The notes beneath the pieces were generated by a model, which had not been told where the DNA came from, searched no databases, and saw only the letters and a program-made list of their open reading frames with translations. This document shows, in pieces, positions 41,023 to 50,249 of a stretch of DNA of 64,000 nt. The DNA is taken from NCBI GenBank assembly GCA_016792825.1, contig JAEUMI010000134.1, forward strand, positions 24,342 through 88,341, in the 5' to 3' direction. The stretch is from Hyphomicrobiales bacterium (lineage in GTDB: Bacteria > Pseudomonadota > Alphaproteobacteria > Rhizobiales > Aestuariivirgaceae). Each line of letters starts with the position of its first letter. The stretch's first letter is position 1. Made by a program: the position numbers and the translations under genes.

Positions 41023-42546
41023 ATGAGCTTTAGAGACCACGACAAAAAGACCTTTATTGCCGATACCGCACGTGATTTCGCCGCAAGACGCATCTCCAAG
41101 CGCGATTTCCTCAAGAAGCTGGGCATGGCCGGAGTGGGCCTCTCGGCCTTCTCGGCAGGCATGCTCGGAAACCCCCGCGGCTTCCGTGGCGACACAAGCC
41201 TGATCGGCAGCGAAGCCTTCGCCCAGGATGCCAACGTCACGCAATGGCTCAAGGACGTGAGCGGCCCTTTCAAGGGCACCAAAATCCGCTACACCTCCGA
41301 AGCAACACCTCCGACCGTGGTGCTCGACAAGCTCAAGGGCGAATTCACCGACGCCACCGGCATTGAAGTCGAAATCGAGATCGTGCCGCTCGAGCAGGTT
41401 CTCGCCAAGGCGACGCAGGACGTACAGGGCCAGCTCGGTTCCTATGACGTTTACTATCTTGACCAGTCCTGGGTCGCGACCTTCAGCCAGGACACCATCG
41501 ACCCCGTGCAGTACTACAAGGACAAGCCTGACCTGGCCATGCCGGGCTTCGACTTCGAGGACTTCTCAAAGCCGCTGGTGCAGGGCCTTGCCGAGTATGA
41601 AGGCAAGTGGGTCGGCATTCCTTTCGACATTCCGATCTTCATGCTGATGTACCGTCAGGACATCCTCGACAAGCATGGCATCAAGGTTCCGACCACGCCG
41701 GAAGAATTCACGGCGGCAATCAAGCAGATCACCGAAGCTGAAAAAGCCAACGGCATGTTCGGCACCGGCCTCCAGGCCAAGTCGGGCCACTACTCGCTGA
41801 ACTGCGACTGGACCCAGATGGTGTGGAACGAAGGCGGCTCGATCTTCGGTTCGGACAAGAAGTTCAAGGGCAATGACGAGGCCGCCGTCCGCGGCCTGCA
41901 GATGTACCAGGAATGGGCCAAGAACGCCCCGGCGGAATCGCTGAACTCCACCTGGGACGGCCAGTGGCAGATCATGGCCTCCGGCCAGTGCGCCCTCGTC
42001 CAGTCCTGGGATGAGTTCTTCCCGGGCCTCGACGCTGACGACTCCAAGGTCAAGGGCCTGTGGATGCCGGCCAAGCCGCTTGTCGGCAAGCCGCTCCGCG
42101 CGCAGTCTGACGTGGGCTTCGGTGAAATTCCGGGCTACGCCCACCAAGGCGGCTCGGTGCTTGGCCTGTCCAAGTACTCGAAGAACCTCGATGCAGCCTG
42201 GCTGTTCACGCAGTGGGCCTGCTCGAAGGACGTGATGACGCGCTGCACCCTGCTGGGTGGCTTCGCGCCGATGCGCCTCTCTTCGTTCGCCGACGAGCGG
42301 GTGAAGGCCAAGGCCGTTGTCGGACCCGGAACCACGCGCCATCTCGAAATGGTGAAGTGGATCATCGACAACAACATCGCGTCAGAACCCGACATGCCGC
42401 TGTGGGCTGGCTTCTCGAACAACGAGATCCCGGTCAACCTCGGCAAGCTGCTGACGGGCCAGGACTTCGGCGGCGACGCCAAGAAGTGCATGGACACCAT
42501 CGCCGGGCTCATTGACGCGCAAGTCGCAGATGCGGGCCTGCTTTAA
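41023..42546 (+). CDS. Extracellular solute-binding protein, family 1
   Basis: A 507-residue binding protein, larger than most (about 430). The N terminus has a long cytoplasmic stretch followed by SKRDFLKKLGMAGVGLSAFSAG, which resembles a Tat signal with Lys-Arg in place of twin Arg. Core features such as GKWVGIPFDIPIFMLMYRQDILDKHGI are typical of polyol or sugar binders of the CUT1 class. It starts at ATG 41023 behind GGGAGGA. A strong terminator-like hairpin follows it. Confidence 0.9.
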   Translation: MSFRDHDKKTFIADTARDFAARRISKRDFLKKLGMAGVGLSAFSAGMLGNPRGFRGDTSLIGSEAFAQDANVTQWLKDVSGPFKGTKIRYTSEATPPTVVLDKLKGEFTDATGIEVEIEIVPLEQVLAKATQDVQGQLGSYDVYYLDQSWVATFSQDTIDPVQYYKDKPDLAMPGFDFEDFSKPLVQGLAEYEGKWVGIPFDIPIFMLMYRQDILDKHGIKVPTTPEEFTAAIKQITEAEKANGMFGTGLQAKSGHYSLNCDWTQMVWNEGGSIFGSDKKFKGNDEAAVRGLQMYQEWAKNAPAESLNSTWDGQWQIMASGQCALVQSWDEFFPGLDADDSKVKGLWMPAKPLVGKPLRAQSDVGFGEIPGYAHQGGSVLGLSKYSKNLDAAWLFTQWACSKDVMTRCTLLGGFAPMRLSSFADERVKAKAVVGPGTTRHLEMVKWIIDNNIASEPDMPLWAGFSNNEIPVNLGKLLTGQDFGGDAKKCMDTIAGLIDAQVADAGLL

Positions 42547-42559
42547 TCACCAGAAAGGC

Positions 42560-42590
42560 GGGAGGCAGCCTCGTGCTGCCTCCCTTTTTT
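42560..42590 (+). terminator. Hairpin and T-run after the binding-protein gene
   Basis: GGGAGGCAGC and GCTGCCTCCC form a perfect 10-base stem around a CTCGT loop, followed by six T bases. This is a model intrinsic terminator. It sits only seven bases before the start codon of the kinase gene, so downstream genes rely on read-through or another promoter. The likely effect is more binding protein than enzyme. Confidence 0.88.
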
Positions 42591-42597
42591 GTCACCC

Positions 42598-44118
42598 ATG
42601 AAAACCGATCTCGTCATAGGCCTCGATTCATCGACGACTACAACCAAGGCCATCGCCTGGGACCGGCGCGGACGCGCGGTTGCCGAAGGCCGGGCCGGCG
42701 TGCCCATGAGCAATCCGAAGCCCGGCTGGTTTGAGCAGGATGTGGGCGACTGGACGAACGGCGCGGCAAAGGCACTTAAGCAACTCTCGAAGAAAATTGA
42801 CATGGCGCGGGTGGGCGCAATCGCCATTTCCAACCAGCGTGAATCCTTCGCGCAATTCGATTCTGCCAACAGACCCCTGCGCCCCGGCACCTTGTGGCTG
42901 GATGAGCGGGCCCATGCAGAAGCCAAAGAACTGGCGCAGTTGATCGGAGCCGAAGAACTGCACCGCATTTCCGGCAAGCCCAGCGATGTCACGCCCTGCA
43001 TCTCGCGCTGCCTGTGGCTGGCCAAATCCATGCCCGGCCTCTGGAAGAAGACGGCCATGACGGCTGAAGTGCATGGAATACTGGTGCATTTTCTCACCGG
43101 CCAGTGGCACACATCAACGGCCTCGGCCGATCCGATGGGGCTGATCGACATGGAGCAATATGACTGGTCCGATGAACTTCTCGCCGCGGCCCGGTTGAGC
43201 CGGTCGCAATTGCCCAAGCTGTTCCGTCCCGGAGAGGTCATGGGCGAAGTGACCCCAGCCGCAGCCCGGCTCACGGGCCTGAAAGCGGGAACCTTGGTCG
43301 TGGCCGGCGGCGGAGATGGGCAATGCGCCGGCACGGGAGCCAATACCTTTGTTGCCGGCCGTGCCTATCTCAATCTCGGCACAGCGGTCGTATCAGGCAG
43401 TTTCGGCAAGGCCTATGCCCACAACCCCGTGTTCAGGACCATGTCCGCCGTAGCTGAAGAGGGTTATTCCTACGAAACCGCCATTCGCACCGGAACATTC
43501 CTGGTGAACTGGATGGTCGAGCGACTATTCAATGTGAAGGCCAGCAAGAACCCGGGGATATTCGCGGCCCTTGAGCGGGAGGCAAAGGCATCGCCCCCGG
43601 GCAGCCGCGGCGTGATGCTGGTGCCCTACTGGCTTGGCTGCATGACTCCCTATTGGAGTCCGAAAGCCAGGGGCGTCATTGCCGGACTATCGGGCAATCA
43701 CTCACGCGGCGATATTTACCGCGCCGTCCTCGAGGGCATTGCCCTTGAGCAGGTGATGATGACGGATGGTGTTGCAGCTGCCACGCAGGCCATTGACCAT
43801 ATTGTTGTCATGGGCGGCGGGGCGCAGTCGGACTTATGGTGCCAGATCGTGGCCGATGCGGGGAGCCGTGACGTGAGGCGGCTGGAAACGGTTGAAGCCT
43901 CTTCGCTTGGAGCTGCCATGGCCGCCGCCAAGGGCGCCGGATGGTTCAAGAACATTCCTGCCGCTTCCGAAAGCATGTCCGGCAAGCCTTCCAGGACATT
44001 CCGCCCGCGGGCCAGGGAAAACAAGGCTTACCGCGAACTGATGGCAGTATACCGCGACTTGTGGCCAACGCTTTCGCAATGGAATGCGCGGCTGCAAGCC
44101 ATTTCTGGAGACACCTGA
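42598..44118 (+). CDS. FGGY-family polyol/sugar kinase
   Basis: A 506-residue kinase of the glycerol/xylulose kinase type. The N-terminal phosphate motif is IGLDSSTTTTKAIAWD, the second is YLNLGTAVVSGS and the C-terminal motif is VVMGGGAQSDLW. WLDERA and QRESF are substrate-side motifs shared with xylulokinases. It is followed with TGATG overlap by a glycerol-1-phosphate-dehydrogenase-like gene, so its product is probably a polyol phosphate. It has no clear ribosome site apart from the terminator stem just upstream. Confidence 0.88.
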   Translation: MKTDLVIGLDSSTTTTKAIAWDRRGRAVAEGRAGVPMSNPKPGWFEQDVGDWTNGAAKALKQLSKKIDMARVGAIAISNQRESFAQFDSANRPLRPGTLWLDERAHAEAKELAQLIGAEELHRISGKPSDVTPCISRCLWLAKSMPGLWKKTAMTAEVHGILVHFLTGQWHTSTASADPMGLIDMEQYDWSDELLAAARLSRSQLPKLFRPGEVMGEVTPAAARLTGLKAGTLVVAGGGDGQCAGTGANTFVAGRAYLNLGTAVVSGSFGKAYAHNPVFRTMSAVAEEGYSYETAIRTGTFLVNWMVERLFNVKASKNPGIFAALEREAKASPPGSRGVMLVPYWLGCMTPYWSPKARGVIAGLSGNHSRGDIYRAVLEGIALEQVMMTDGVAAATQAIDHIVVMGGGAQSDLWCQIVADAGSRDVRRLETVEASSLGAAMAAAKGAGWFKNIPAASESMSGKPSRTFRPRARENKAYRELMAVYRDLWPTLSQWNARLQAISGDT

Positions 44119-45437
44119 TGACGGACTGGAACGCACTCATACGCGATGTCGTGAAGGGTGACTGGCCGGATCCGGAAACCGGAAAGCCTGCCAATGTTCC
44201 CTTTGAAACCATCCGCATCGAGGAAACCCTCGAGGGGGGTGCAGCCGATCTCGTGGCGCCATTGCGCATAGGCAAGCGCATTGCCGTGGTCAGCGACGTC
44301 AACACCCATGAAGCCTTGGGCCGGCGTGTCGCCAAGGAGCTGAGGGGCCTCGGCAGCATCGATGAAGTGGTCATGCCCGGTGACACGCACTGCGATGAGC
44401 CGACGGTTGCACGGGTGCAGGAACTTACGCGCCATGCCGATGGCATCGTCGTCGTGGGTTCGGGTTCGCTCTCGGACAGCTGCAAGTTCGCGACCTTCAA
44501 GGACGGCCGCAAATATGCCTGCTTCGGCACGGCCAACACGATGAACGGCTATGCGGCATCCACCGCTTCGGTGACCCTGAACAATGGCTACAAGACTTCC
44601 CTACCCGCCCACGCTCCCCGCGGCATCTTCATTGACCTCAAGGTGTGCGCGGATGCGCCTACCCGGCTTTCCGCCGCAGGCCTTGGTGACAGTCTTTGCC
44701 GGCCAACCGCGCAGATCGACTGGTGGGCCTCGCATCGCCTGTTCGGCACCTTCTATTCCGCCACGCCCTATGCGCTGATGGCGGAAGATGAGCCCAAAAT
44801 GATTGCCACGGCGGGTGACCTTGCAAAGCACGACGTTGCCGCCAATGGCCATCTGCAACGCGTGCTGATGCTGTGCGGCTTCGGGGTTTGCTTCACCGGC
44901 GTTTCGCACCATGGCTCAATGGGCGAACACCAGGTATCCCACTGGATCGACATGTTTGCCGGCAAAGACCATCCGGGCACCAAGCATGGCCAGCAAGTCG
45001 GCGTGGCTTCGCTTGCCATTGCACGCCTGCAAAATGAAATCCTGAGAATGGACAAGCCGCCGAAGATCCGCGCCACCCACATTGTGGAAGCCGAGTTCAT
45101 TGGCCGCTACGGCAAGGCCATCGGATCGATGTGCTATGGCGAGGCGAAAAAGAAGGCCTTCGACGCGCCGGGTGCCGCTGCCTTTAATGACAAGCTTGCA
45201 GGCCTATGGCCGGAACTGCGTCAGGAATTGCAGGGCTTCGTCATGGACCCGGCAAAAATGGCCGCAACCCTCAAGGCGGCGGGCGGTGCAACAACTGCAA
45301 CCGAGCTGGGGCTTCCGGTAAGCCTTTGGCGCCAATCCATGAAATATGCCCGCGACGTGCGCAACCGCTGGTCGTTCCTCGATCTCGCGGATGACGCGGG
45401 CCTGCTGGACGAATTTCTCGCGCGTGATCCGCAATGA
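44118..45437 (+). CDS. sn-Glycerol-1-phosphate dehydrogenase-like protein (AraM/EgsA family)
   Basis: A 439-residue member of the iron/zinc-dependent dehydrogenase group that includes AraM, EgsA and 3-dehydroquinate synthase. The NAD motif is VVVGSGSLSDSCKFATF and the metal-side residues lie in SMGEHQVSHWIDMF and HPGTKHGQQVGV. It would oxidise a polyol phosphate made by the kinase upstream at the stereo-centre opposite to glycerol 3-phosphate. Start is ATG 44118, overlapping the kinase stop. True archaeal-type lipid synthesis is unlikely in this setting. Confidence 0.85.
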   Translation: MTDWNALIRDVVKGDWPDPETGKPANVPFETIRIEETLEGGAADLVAPLRIGKRIAVVSDVNTHEALGRRVAKELRGLGSIDEVVMPGDTHCDEPTVARVQELTRHADGIVVVGSGSLSDSCKFATFKDGRKYACFGTANTMNGYAASTASVTLNNGYKTSLPAHAPRGIFIDLKVCADAPTRLSAAGLGDSLCRPTAQIDWWASHRLFGTFYSATPYALMAEDEPKMIATAGDLAKHDVAANGHLQRVLMLCGFGVCFTGVSHHGSMGEHQVSHWIDMFAGKDHPGTKHGQQVGVASLAIARLQNEILRMDKPPKIRATHIVEAEFIGRYGKAIGSMCYGEAKKKAFDAPGAAAFNDKLAGLWPELRQELQGFVMDPAKMAATLKAAGGATTATELGLPVSLWRQSMKYARDVRNRWSFLDLADDAGLLDEFLARDPQ

Positions 45438-45449
45438 AAAGGGCATGAC

Positions 45450-46502
45450 ATGGCATCGGTAACCCTGAAAAACATCTTCAAGAAATATGGCGACATCGAA
45501 GTTGTCCACGGCGTTGACCTGACCATCGAGGACGGGAGTTTCGTGGTCCTGCTCGGGCCTTCGGGCTGCGGCAAATCCACCTTGCTGCGCATGATCGCAG
45601 GGCTTGAATCGGTTACCTCGGGCGATGTGGAGATTGCCGGCAAACGGGTGAACGACAAGCACCCCAAGGACCGCGACATCGCCATGGTCTTCCAGAATTA
45701 TGCGCTCTATGCCCACATGACGGTGAAAGACAACATGAGCTTTTCTCTGGTCCTGGCCAAGCGCCCGCAACTCGAAATCGACGAGAAAACCCAATGGGCG
45801 GCGAAGATCCTCAATCTGGAGCCTTACCTCAAGCGGTATCCGCGGGAGCTTTCCGGCGGCCAGCGCCAGCGCGTGGCGATGGGTCGCGCCATTGTTCGCG
45901 ATCCGGCGGTCTTCCTGTTTGATGAACCCCTGTCAAATCTCGACGCCAAGCTCCGGGTGCAGATGCGCACCGAAATAAAAGACCTGCATGAGCGGCTGAA
46001 GACGACCACGGTTTATGTCACCCACGACCAGATTGAAGCCATGACCATGGCGGACAAGATTGTCATCCTGCGCGATGGCATCATCGAACAAATGGGAACG
46101 CCGCTGGAGGTCTATGACCATCCCGTCAATCTGTTCGTGGCCCAGTTCATCGGGTCTCCGACGATGAACATGATCAAGGGAATTGCGGAAAAGACCCATG
46201 TGATCACGGCAGATGGCGTGAAGCTGCCGTTGCCAAAATCCCACAAGGCCAAGGCGGGACAGGAAGTCATCTACGGCATTCGCCCCGAGGATCTGGATGT
46301 TGGAACGGGCTTTCCGGCCAAGATCTCGGTGACTGAGCCGACAGGACCTGAAATCCATATCTATGCTGACCTGGGAGACGACGAGATTTGCGCCATTGTG
46401 CGCGAACGCCAGGAATTCAAGCGTGACAGCATCGTAGAATTCGCGCCGCGGCTCGACAAGGTTCACCTGTTCGATGCCAAAACGACAATGGCGATAAGAT
46501 GA
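45450..46502 (+). CDS. ABC transporter ATPase, UgpC/MsmK type
   Basis: A 350-residue ATPase of the sugar-import (CUT1) class. Walker A is GPSGCGKST, the signature is LSGGQRQR, Walker B is VFLFDEPLSNLDAKLR, and the switch histidine is in VTHDQIEA. The C-terminal OB-type regulatory domain starts near residue 240 (IRPEDLDVG). It powers the permeases at 39167 and 40069. Its stop overlaps the GpsA-like start by four bases. Confidence 0.94.
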   Translation: MASVTLKNIFKKYGDIEVVHGVDLTIEDGSFVVLLGPSGCGKSTLLRMIAGLESVTSGDVEIAGKRVNDKHPKDRDIAMVFQNYALYAHMTVKDNMSFSLVLAKRPQLEIDEKTQWAAKILNLEPYLKRYPRELSGGQRQRVAMGRAIVRDPAVFLFDEPLSNLDAKLRVQMRTEIKDLHERLKTTTVYVTHDQIEAMTMADKIVILRDGIIEQMGTPLEVYDHPVNLFVAQFIGSPTMNMIKGIAEKTHVITADGVKLPLPKSHKAKAGQEVIYGIRPEDLDVGTGFPAKISVTEPTGPEIHIYADLGDDEICAIVRERQEFKRDSIVEFAPRLDKVHLFDAKTTMAIR

Positions 46503-47563
46503 AAACTGTCACCATCCTGGGCGCCGGAGTCATGGGATCGGCCATGACGCTGCCCTTTGCCGATCGTGGGTTCGAGGTGCGGCTGGTGGGCACGCATCTG
46601 GATGGTGAGATCATTGAAAGCGTAAGAGCGAGCCTGCTTCATCCCAAGCTCAATGTGACGCTGCCGGTGCAGGTCAAAAGCTTCACCTACGACCAGTTTG
46701 CCCAGGCGGTGGGAACTGACACAGACCTGATTCTGCTTGGCGTATCCTCGGCCGGGGTCATGTGGGCAATTGAACGGCTCTCTGAAACGCTGGGGAAGCC
46801 CATACCCGTATTGATGATTACCAAGGGCATGCACCCGGAGGCTGCGAGCCTTGCAACATTGCCGGATCTGGTCGCCAAATCGCTTAAGCAGAATTTGGGA
46901 TTTGATGTGCCCGTGGCTGCCATCGGCGGCCCCTGCATTGCCGGCGAACTCGCGGTGCGCCGCCTGACGGGCACGGTCATCGTTTCGCATGACGCAGCAT
47001 TGGCAGCGCAGCTCTGTGCCGCCCTTGAAACGAATTATTATCACCCACGGCCCTCGCTGGACATGGTGGGGGTTGAAACCTGTGCGGCCTTCAAGAACTT
47101 CTTTGCCATTGCGGTGGGCTGGGCCCATGGCGCCTTGGCGCGCATGCAGCCTGCGGAAAACAAGGCGCAAAACAACAATGCCGCAGCGGTGATTTTTGAC
47201 CAGTCGGTGCGGGAGATGATGGCGCTTACCAGGGCGCTGGGCGGCAGTGCGGAAAGCGTTTGGGGCATGCCGGGGGTTGGCGACCTCTATGTCACCTGCC
47301 AGGCGGGGCGCAATTCCCGGCTCGGCAACAATCTGGGACGCGGCCTCACCTACAGCGAAGCCCGGAATGGGCCGATGAAAGGCGACACCATCGAAGGCGC
47401 GGAACTTGGCGTGGCAACGGCCAGTTCGCTCCGCGCCATGATGGCCGACGGGGTGCTGGATGATAGCGCCATGCCGCTGGCAAGCGCCCTGTTGAAGACG
47501 CTGGTTTCGGACGCGCCGCTTGAAATTCCGTGGAAGGTTCTACACCGGGCAGGAAACACATGA
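46499..47563 (+). CDS. GpsA-like NAD(P)-dependent polyol-phosphate dehydrogenase
   Basis: A 354-residue protein of the glycerol-3-phosphate dehydrogenase (GpsA) family. The Rossmann motif is ILGAGVMGSA; the catalytic lysine is in CAAFKNFFAIAVG and the substrate loop is GVGDLYVTCQAGRNSRLG. It is longer than the usual 330 residues. Its place in a kinase operon suggests a catabolic role on another polyol phosphate rather than lipid synthesis. It overlaps the SorC gene (ATGA). Confidence 0.86.
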   Translation: MKTVTILGAGVMGSAMTLPFADRGFEVRLVGTHLDGEIIESVRASLLHPKLNVTLPVQVKSFTYDQFAQAVGTDTDLILLGVSSAGVMWAIERLSETLGKPIPVLMITKGMHPEAASLATLPDLVAKSLKQNLGFDVPVAAIGGPCIAGELAVRRLTGTVIVSHDAALAAQLCAALETNYYHPRPSLDMVGVETCAAFKNFFAIAVGWAHGALARMQPAENKAQNNNAAAVIFDQSVREMMALTRALGGSAESVWGMPGVGDLYVTCQAGRNSRLGNNLGRGLTYSEARNGPMKGDTIEGAELGVATASSLRAMMADGVLDDSAMPLASALLKTLVSDAPLEIPWKVLHRAGNT

Positions 47564-48600
47564 GATCAGGAGTCGTGGAAATCGATCTGCCGAGTACGGA
47601 GGACCTTTCAGGATTCGATCCTGAGGAGCAGCTCGCCACGCGGGCAGCCTGGCTCTATTTTGTTGGCAGCAATACGCAGGCGGAAATCGGCAAGAAACTG
47701 GGGCTCACCCGGGTGCGCATCAACCGCCTGCTAGCCCTGGCGCGCGAACAGGGCCTGGTCCAGGTCAATGTCACAGGCCGGCTGGCGGACTGCGTCGCCC
47801 TGGAGGAAATGCTCAAGGAGCGGTTCAAGCTGCAACACGCCGTCGTCGTTCCCACGCCGCTTAACCGAAGCCAGCTTCCCTATGTCATTGGAAATGCGGC
47901 GGGGCACTATCTGGGATCGCAGCTCAAGGACGGCATGTCGGTGGGGGTGGGCTGGGGGCGCACGCTGCGCTATTCGCTGCGTTCGGTTCCACGGCGGCTG
48001 TACAGCAATCTATCCGTCGTTTCGCTGATGGGCGGACTCACGCAGGCCTCGCTGGTCAATCCGCATGAAACAGCCTCGCATCTGGCCGATATCGTTGGCG
48101 CGCAATGCTATTACATTGCCGCTCCGGCGCTCACGGATTCAGAGGCAACGCGGGACATATTCCTGGAACAGTCCATGGTCCGGGATGTGTTCGAACGCGG
48201 CTCAAAGGTCGACCTGGCGCTTCTCTCGGTTGGCGAACTCACTCATCCCAATACGGTGACGCAGGTTGGCCTGATCTCCAATGCGGAAGCGACCAGCCTG
48301 ATGAAAGCAGGTGCAGTCGGCGACATCAGCTTGCACTGGATCGATGCGGCCGGCGAAGTCATTGACCACCCGCTCAACCAGCGCGTCATTGCCCTGTCGC
48401 CCAGCAAGCTGAAGAATATTCCCTGCGTGGTCCTTGCTTCCGGCGGCCGCAGCAAGGTCACGGTCCTGCATGGCGCGCTGTATGCGGGATTTGCGAATGT
48501 CCTGGTGACCGATGAACAGACGGCGCGGGGCGTTCTGGACCGGGCCGATGGCCGGCGCCAGCCGCTTCAGGCGCGCACGCCGCGCAAGCTGATGCCTTGA
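47560..48600 (+). CDS. SorC-family transcriptional regulator
   Basis: A 346-residue SorC/DeoR-type regulator. The helix-turn-helix is near residues 38-60 (TQAEIGKKLGLTRVRINRLL) and the rest is the sugar-phosphate-binding domain with VGVGWGRTLRYSL and VSLMGGLTQAS. Such proteins, including the Brucella erythritol repressor EryD, respond to a phosphorylated sugar made in the pathway they control. It is the last gene of the operon, overlapping the GpsA-like gene. A paralogue lies at 49254-50249. Confidence 0.9.
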   Translation: MRSGVVEIDLPSTEDLSGFDPEEQLATRAAWLYFVGSNTQAEIGKKLGLTRVRINRLLALAREQGLVQVNVTGRLADCVALEEMLKERFKLQHAVVVPTPLNRSQLPYVIGNAAGHYLGSQLKDGMSVGVGWGRTLRYSLRSVPRRLYSNLSVVSLMGGLTQASLVNPHETASHLADIVGAQCYYIAAPALTDSEATRDIFLEQSMVRDVFERGSKVDLALLSVGELTHPNTVTQVGLISNAEATSLMKAGAVGDISLHWIDAAGEVIDHPLNQRVIALSPSKLKNIPCVVLASGGRSKVTVLHGALYAGFANVLVTDEQTARGVLDRADGRRQPLQARTPRKLMP

Positions 48601-48622
48601 GCTTAACCCTGTTGCGGGCTGC

Positions 48623-49252
48623 CTAAGGGACCTGCAACTGGGAAGCCACATCAATCGAGCGCGAAACAACGCGCCGCAGCCAAGGAACGTCGGGCGCCTC
48701 CCAATTGGGATCCTGGCCGCAGACAAGATCGAAAAACGCCACGGCCATGGTCGGGCTTTCCAGGGCGTTTTCGCGGAAGGAATCCCAGAAGCGGGGATCG
48801 TCGGTCTTTTCGGCCAGAACCGGCTCCGCATCGCCCATTTCCTTGAGGATGGCGGCGGCGACGGAAAGGCAAAAACTGGTATAGGCATAGCCTTCCGGCC
48901 AGCGCTTCAGCCGGTGATCGATCCCGATCGGCAGGACGGAAAGCTTCCCCTCTTTTCCTTCGACAGCCTTCAGCGGCGAAGCGGCAATGAGCTCCTTGAG
49001 CATGAGGCCTGCCGCATAGATGACGAAGTCGCGGCGGTCGGCGCTGGCCAGGTATTTGGAATTGTCAAAGGCCAGGCGCCAGCGGGAAAAGGCCTCGGCC
49101 AGCGCCACGTGGTCAACCTGGGCGGTGAGCCCCGTGTCCTTGAATAACAGGTCCATGTTGCGTTCGAAGGACCACAGGATGGTCCGGAAGCGGCGCGCCT
49201 CGTGGCTCAGGTCGTCGACTTTGAGAATTTCGGATTTCAGGGGTGTCAGCAT
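48623..49252 (-). CDS. Unknown protein linked to the second SorC gene
   Basis: A 209-residue soluble protein I do not recognise. It is probably mostly helical, with FERNMDLLF, LIAASPLKAVEG, SFCLSVAAAILKEMGDAEPV and FDLVCGQDPNWEAP as distinct stretches. There is no signal peptide or membrane segment. It starts one base after the SorC gene on the same strand and so is in its operon. It converges on the other SorC gene. A role in polyol sensing or metabolism is possible by position. Confidence 0.65.
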   Translation of the reverse strand: MLTPLKSEILKVDDLSHEARRFRTILWSFERNMDLLFKDTGLTAQVDHVALAEAFSRWRLAFDNSKYLASADRRDFVIYAAGLMLKELIAASPLKAVEGKEGKLSVLPIGIDHRLKRWPEGYAYTSFCLSVAAAILKEMGDAEPVLAEKTDDPRFWDSFRENALESPTMAVAFFDLVCGQDPNWEAPDVPWLRRVVSRSIDVASQLQVP

Positions 49253-49253
49253 T

Positions 49254-50249
49254 TCAGTTCCGCCTTAGCAGCAGTTCGCGCGCCGTTGCCTCGTTGGTGA
49301 TCAGGACATTGCAGTTCACCAGCTTTATGGCGCCAAGGATCGGCTCGACTTTTTCGTGGCCGCCGGAGGCGATGACGCGCAAGGGCACGCCGCGCAACTG
49401 CTCTAGAGGGATGGACATCACGCGCTGGTTAATCGGATGGTCAACAAGCGTTCCGGCACTGTCATAGAAATTGTAAAGCAGGTCGCCTACGGCGCCCAGG
49501 CGGATCAAAGCGGTGCGTTCCTCCTCGGAACTGAAGCCAAAGCGGAAGGCGGTTGAATCCGGCGCCATGGTGCCGACGCTGAGCAGCGCCATATCTATTC
49601 TTTCGGCGCGGCGCAGCACATCGCGCAAGCCGCAGCGCTCGATCAGCGCTTCCTTGGTTTCGGGTGAGTCGACAACGGCGGGGGCCGCAAGAAGATAGCA
49701 GTCGGCGCCAACGATCCGGGCAAACTGCCAGGCGAATTCCGAGGGGTTATAGCGCCTGGCCTGCACGATGCCGCCCAGGAGTGAGACGACCTGAACGTTT
49801 TCCAGCTCGCGGGGCGTCAGGGTTTGAAGCGATTCATAGAGAGTGGCGCCCCAGCCCACGCCAATCGACATGTCGTCGGTGAGGCTGTCAGTGATGTACA
49901 TGCCGGCCGCCACGCCAATGGCCTTGGTCACATTGGCCGGACTGGTGGGCTCGGGCACAACGATGGCTTCGCGCAGGCCAAAGGCCTTCTTCAACTGCAC
50001 CTCAAGCTCAAAGCATTCGGCAATTTCGCCCTCGATCCAGATTTTCACTTCGCGTTGCTTGAGCGCCTCGTTGATATTGCGCACCACGGTCACCCGGCCG
50101 ATGCCAAGCTTGTCGGCAATCTCGTTCTGGGTCAGGCCTTCGACATAATACATCCAGGCAATGCGCAGCCGGTTGCGCGCCACGCGCCCGGCGCCGCGGT
50201 CGCCTTCACCGGCGGATTTGCCTTTCCTGGAAGTGGTCTTTTCTAGCAT
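49254..50249 (-). CDS. SorC-family regulator of the third importer region
   Basis: A 331-residue SorC-type regulator with a helix-turn-helix near residues 40-62 (TQNEIADKLGIGRVTVVRNI) and a sugar-phosphate domain (IGVGWGATLYESL, VSLLGGIVQARRYNPSEFA, then VIASGGHEK). It is a paralogue of the regulator at 47560-48600 and resembles EryD-type proteins. ATG 50249 begins behind a divergent region that also serves the binding-protein gene at 50747, so it probably represses that operon. Confidence 0.9.
   Translation of the reverse strand: MLEKTTSRKGKSAGEGDRGAGRVARNRLRIAWMYYVEGLTQNEIADKLGIGRVTVVRNINEALKQREVKIWIEGEIAECFELEVQLKKAFGLREAIVVPEPTSPANVTKAIGVAAGMYITDSLTDDMSIGVGWGATLYESLQTLTPRELENVQVVSLLGGIVQARRYNPSEFAWQFARIVGADCYLLAAPAVVDSPETKEALIERCGLRDVLRRAERIDMALLSVGTMAPDSTAFRFGFSSEEERTALIRLGAVGDLLYNFYDSAGTLVDHPINQRVMSIPLEQLRGVPLRVIASGGHEKVEPILGAIKLVNCNVLITNEATARELLLRRN

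Noticed and set aside
44118-47563. Archaeal-type membrane lipid backbone synthesis from the two glycerol-phosphate dehydrogenase-like genes
   Set aside because: They lie in a sugar-import operon with a kinase and no prenyltransferase gene is near.
48202-48888. Reverse frame across the end of the SorC gene
   Set aside because: It overlaps both the SorC gene and the unknown gene at 48623 in other frames and shows no motif.
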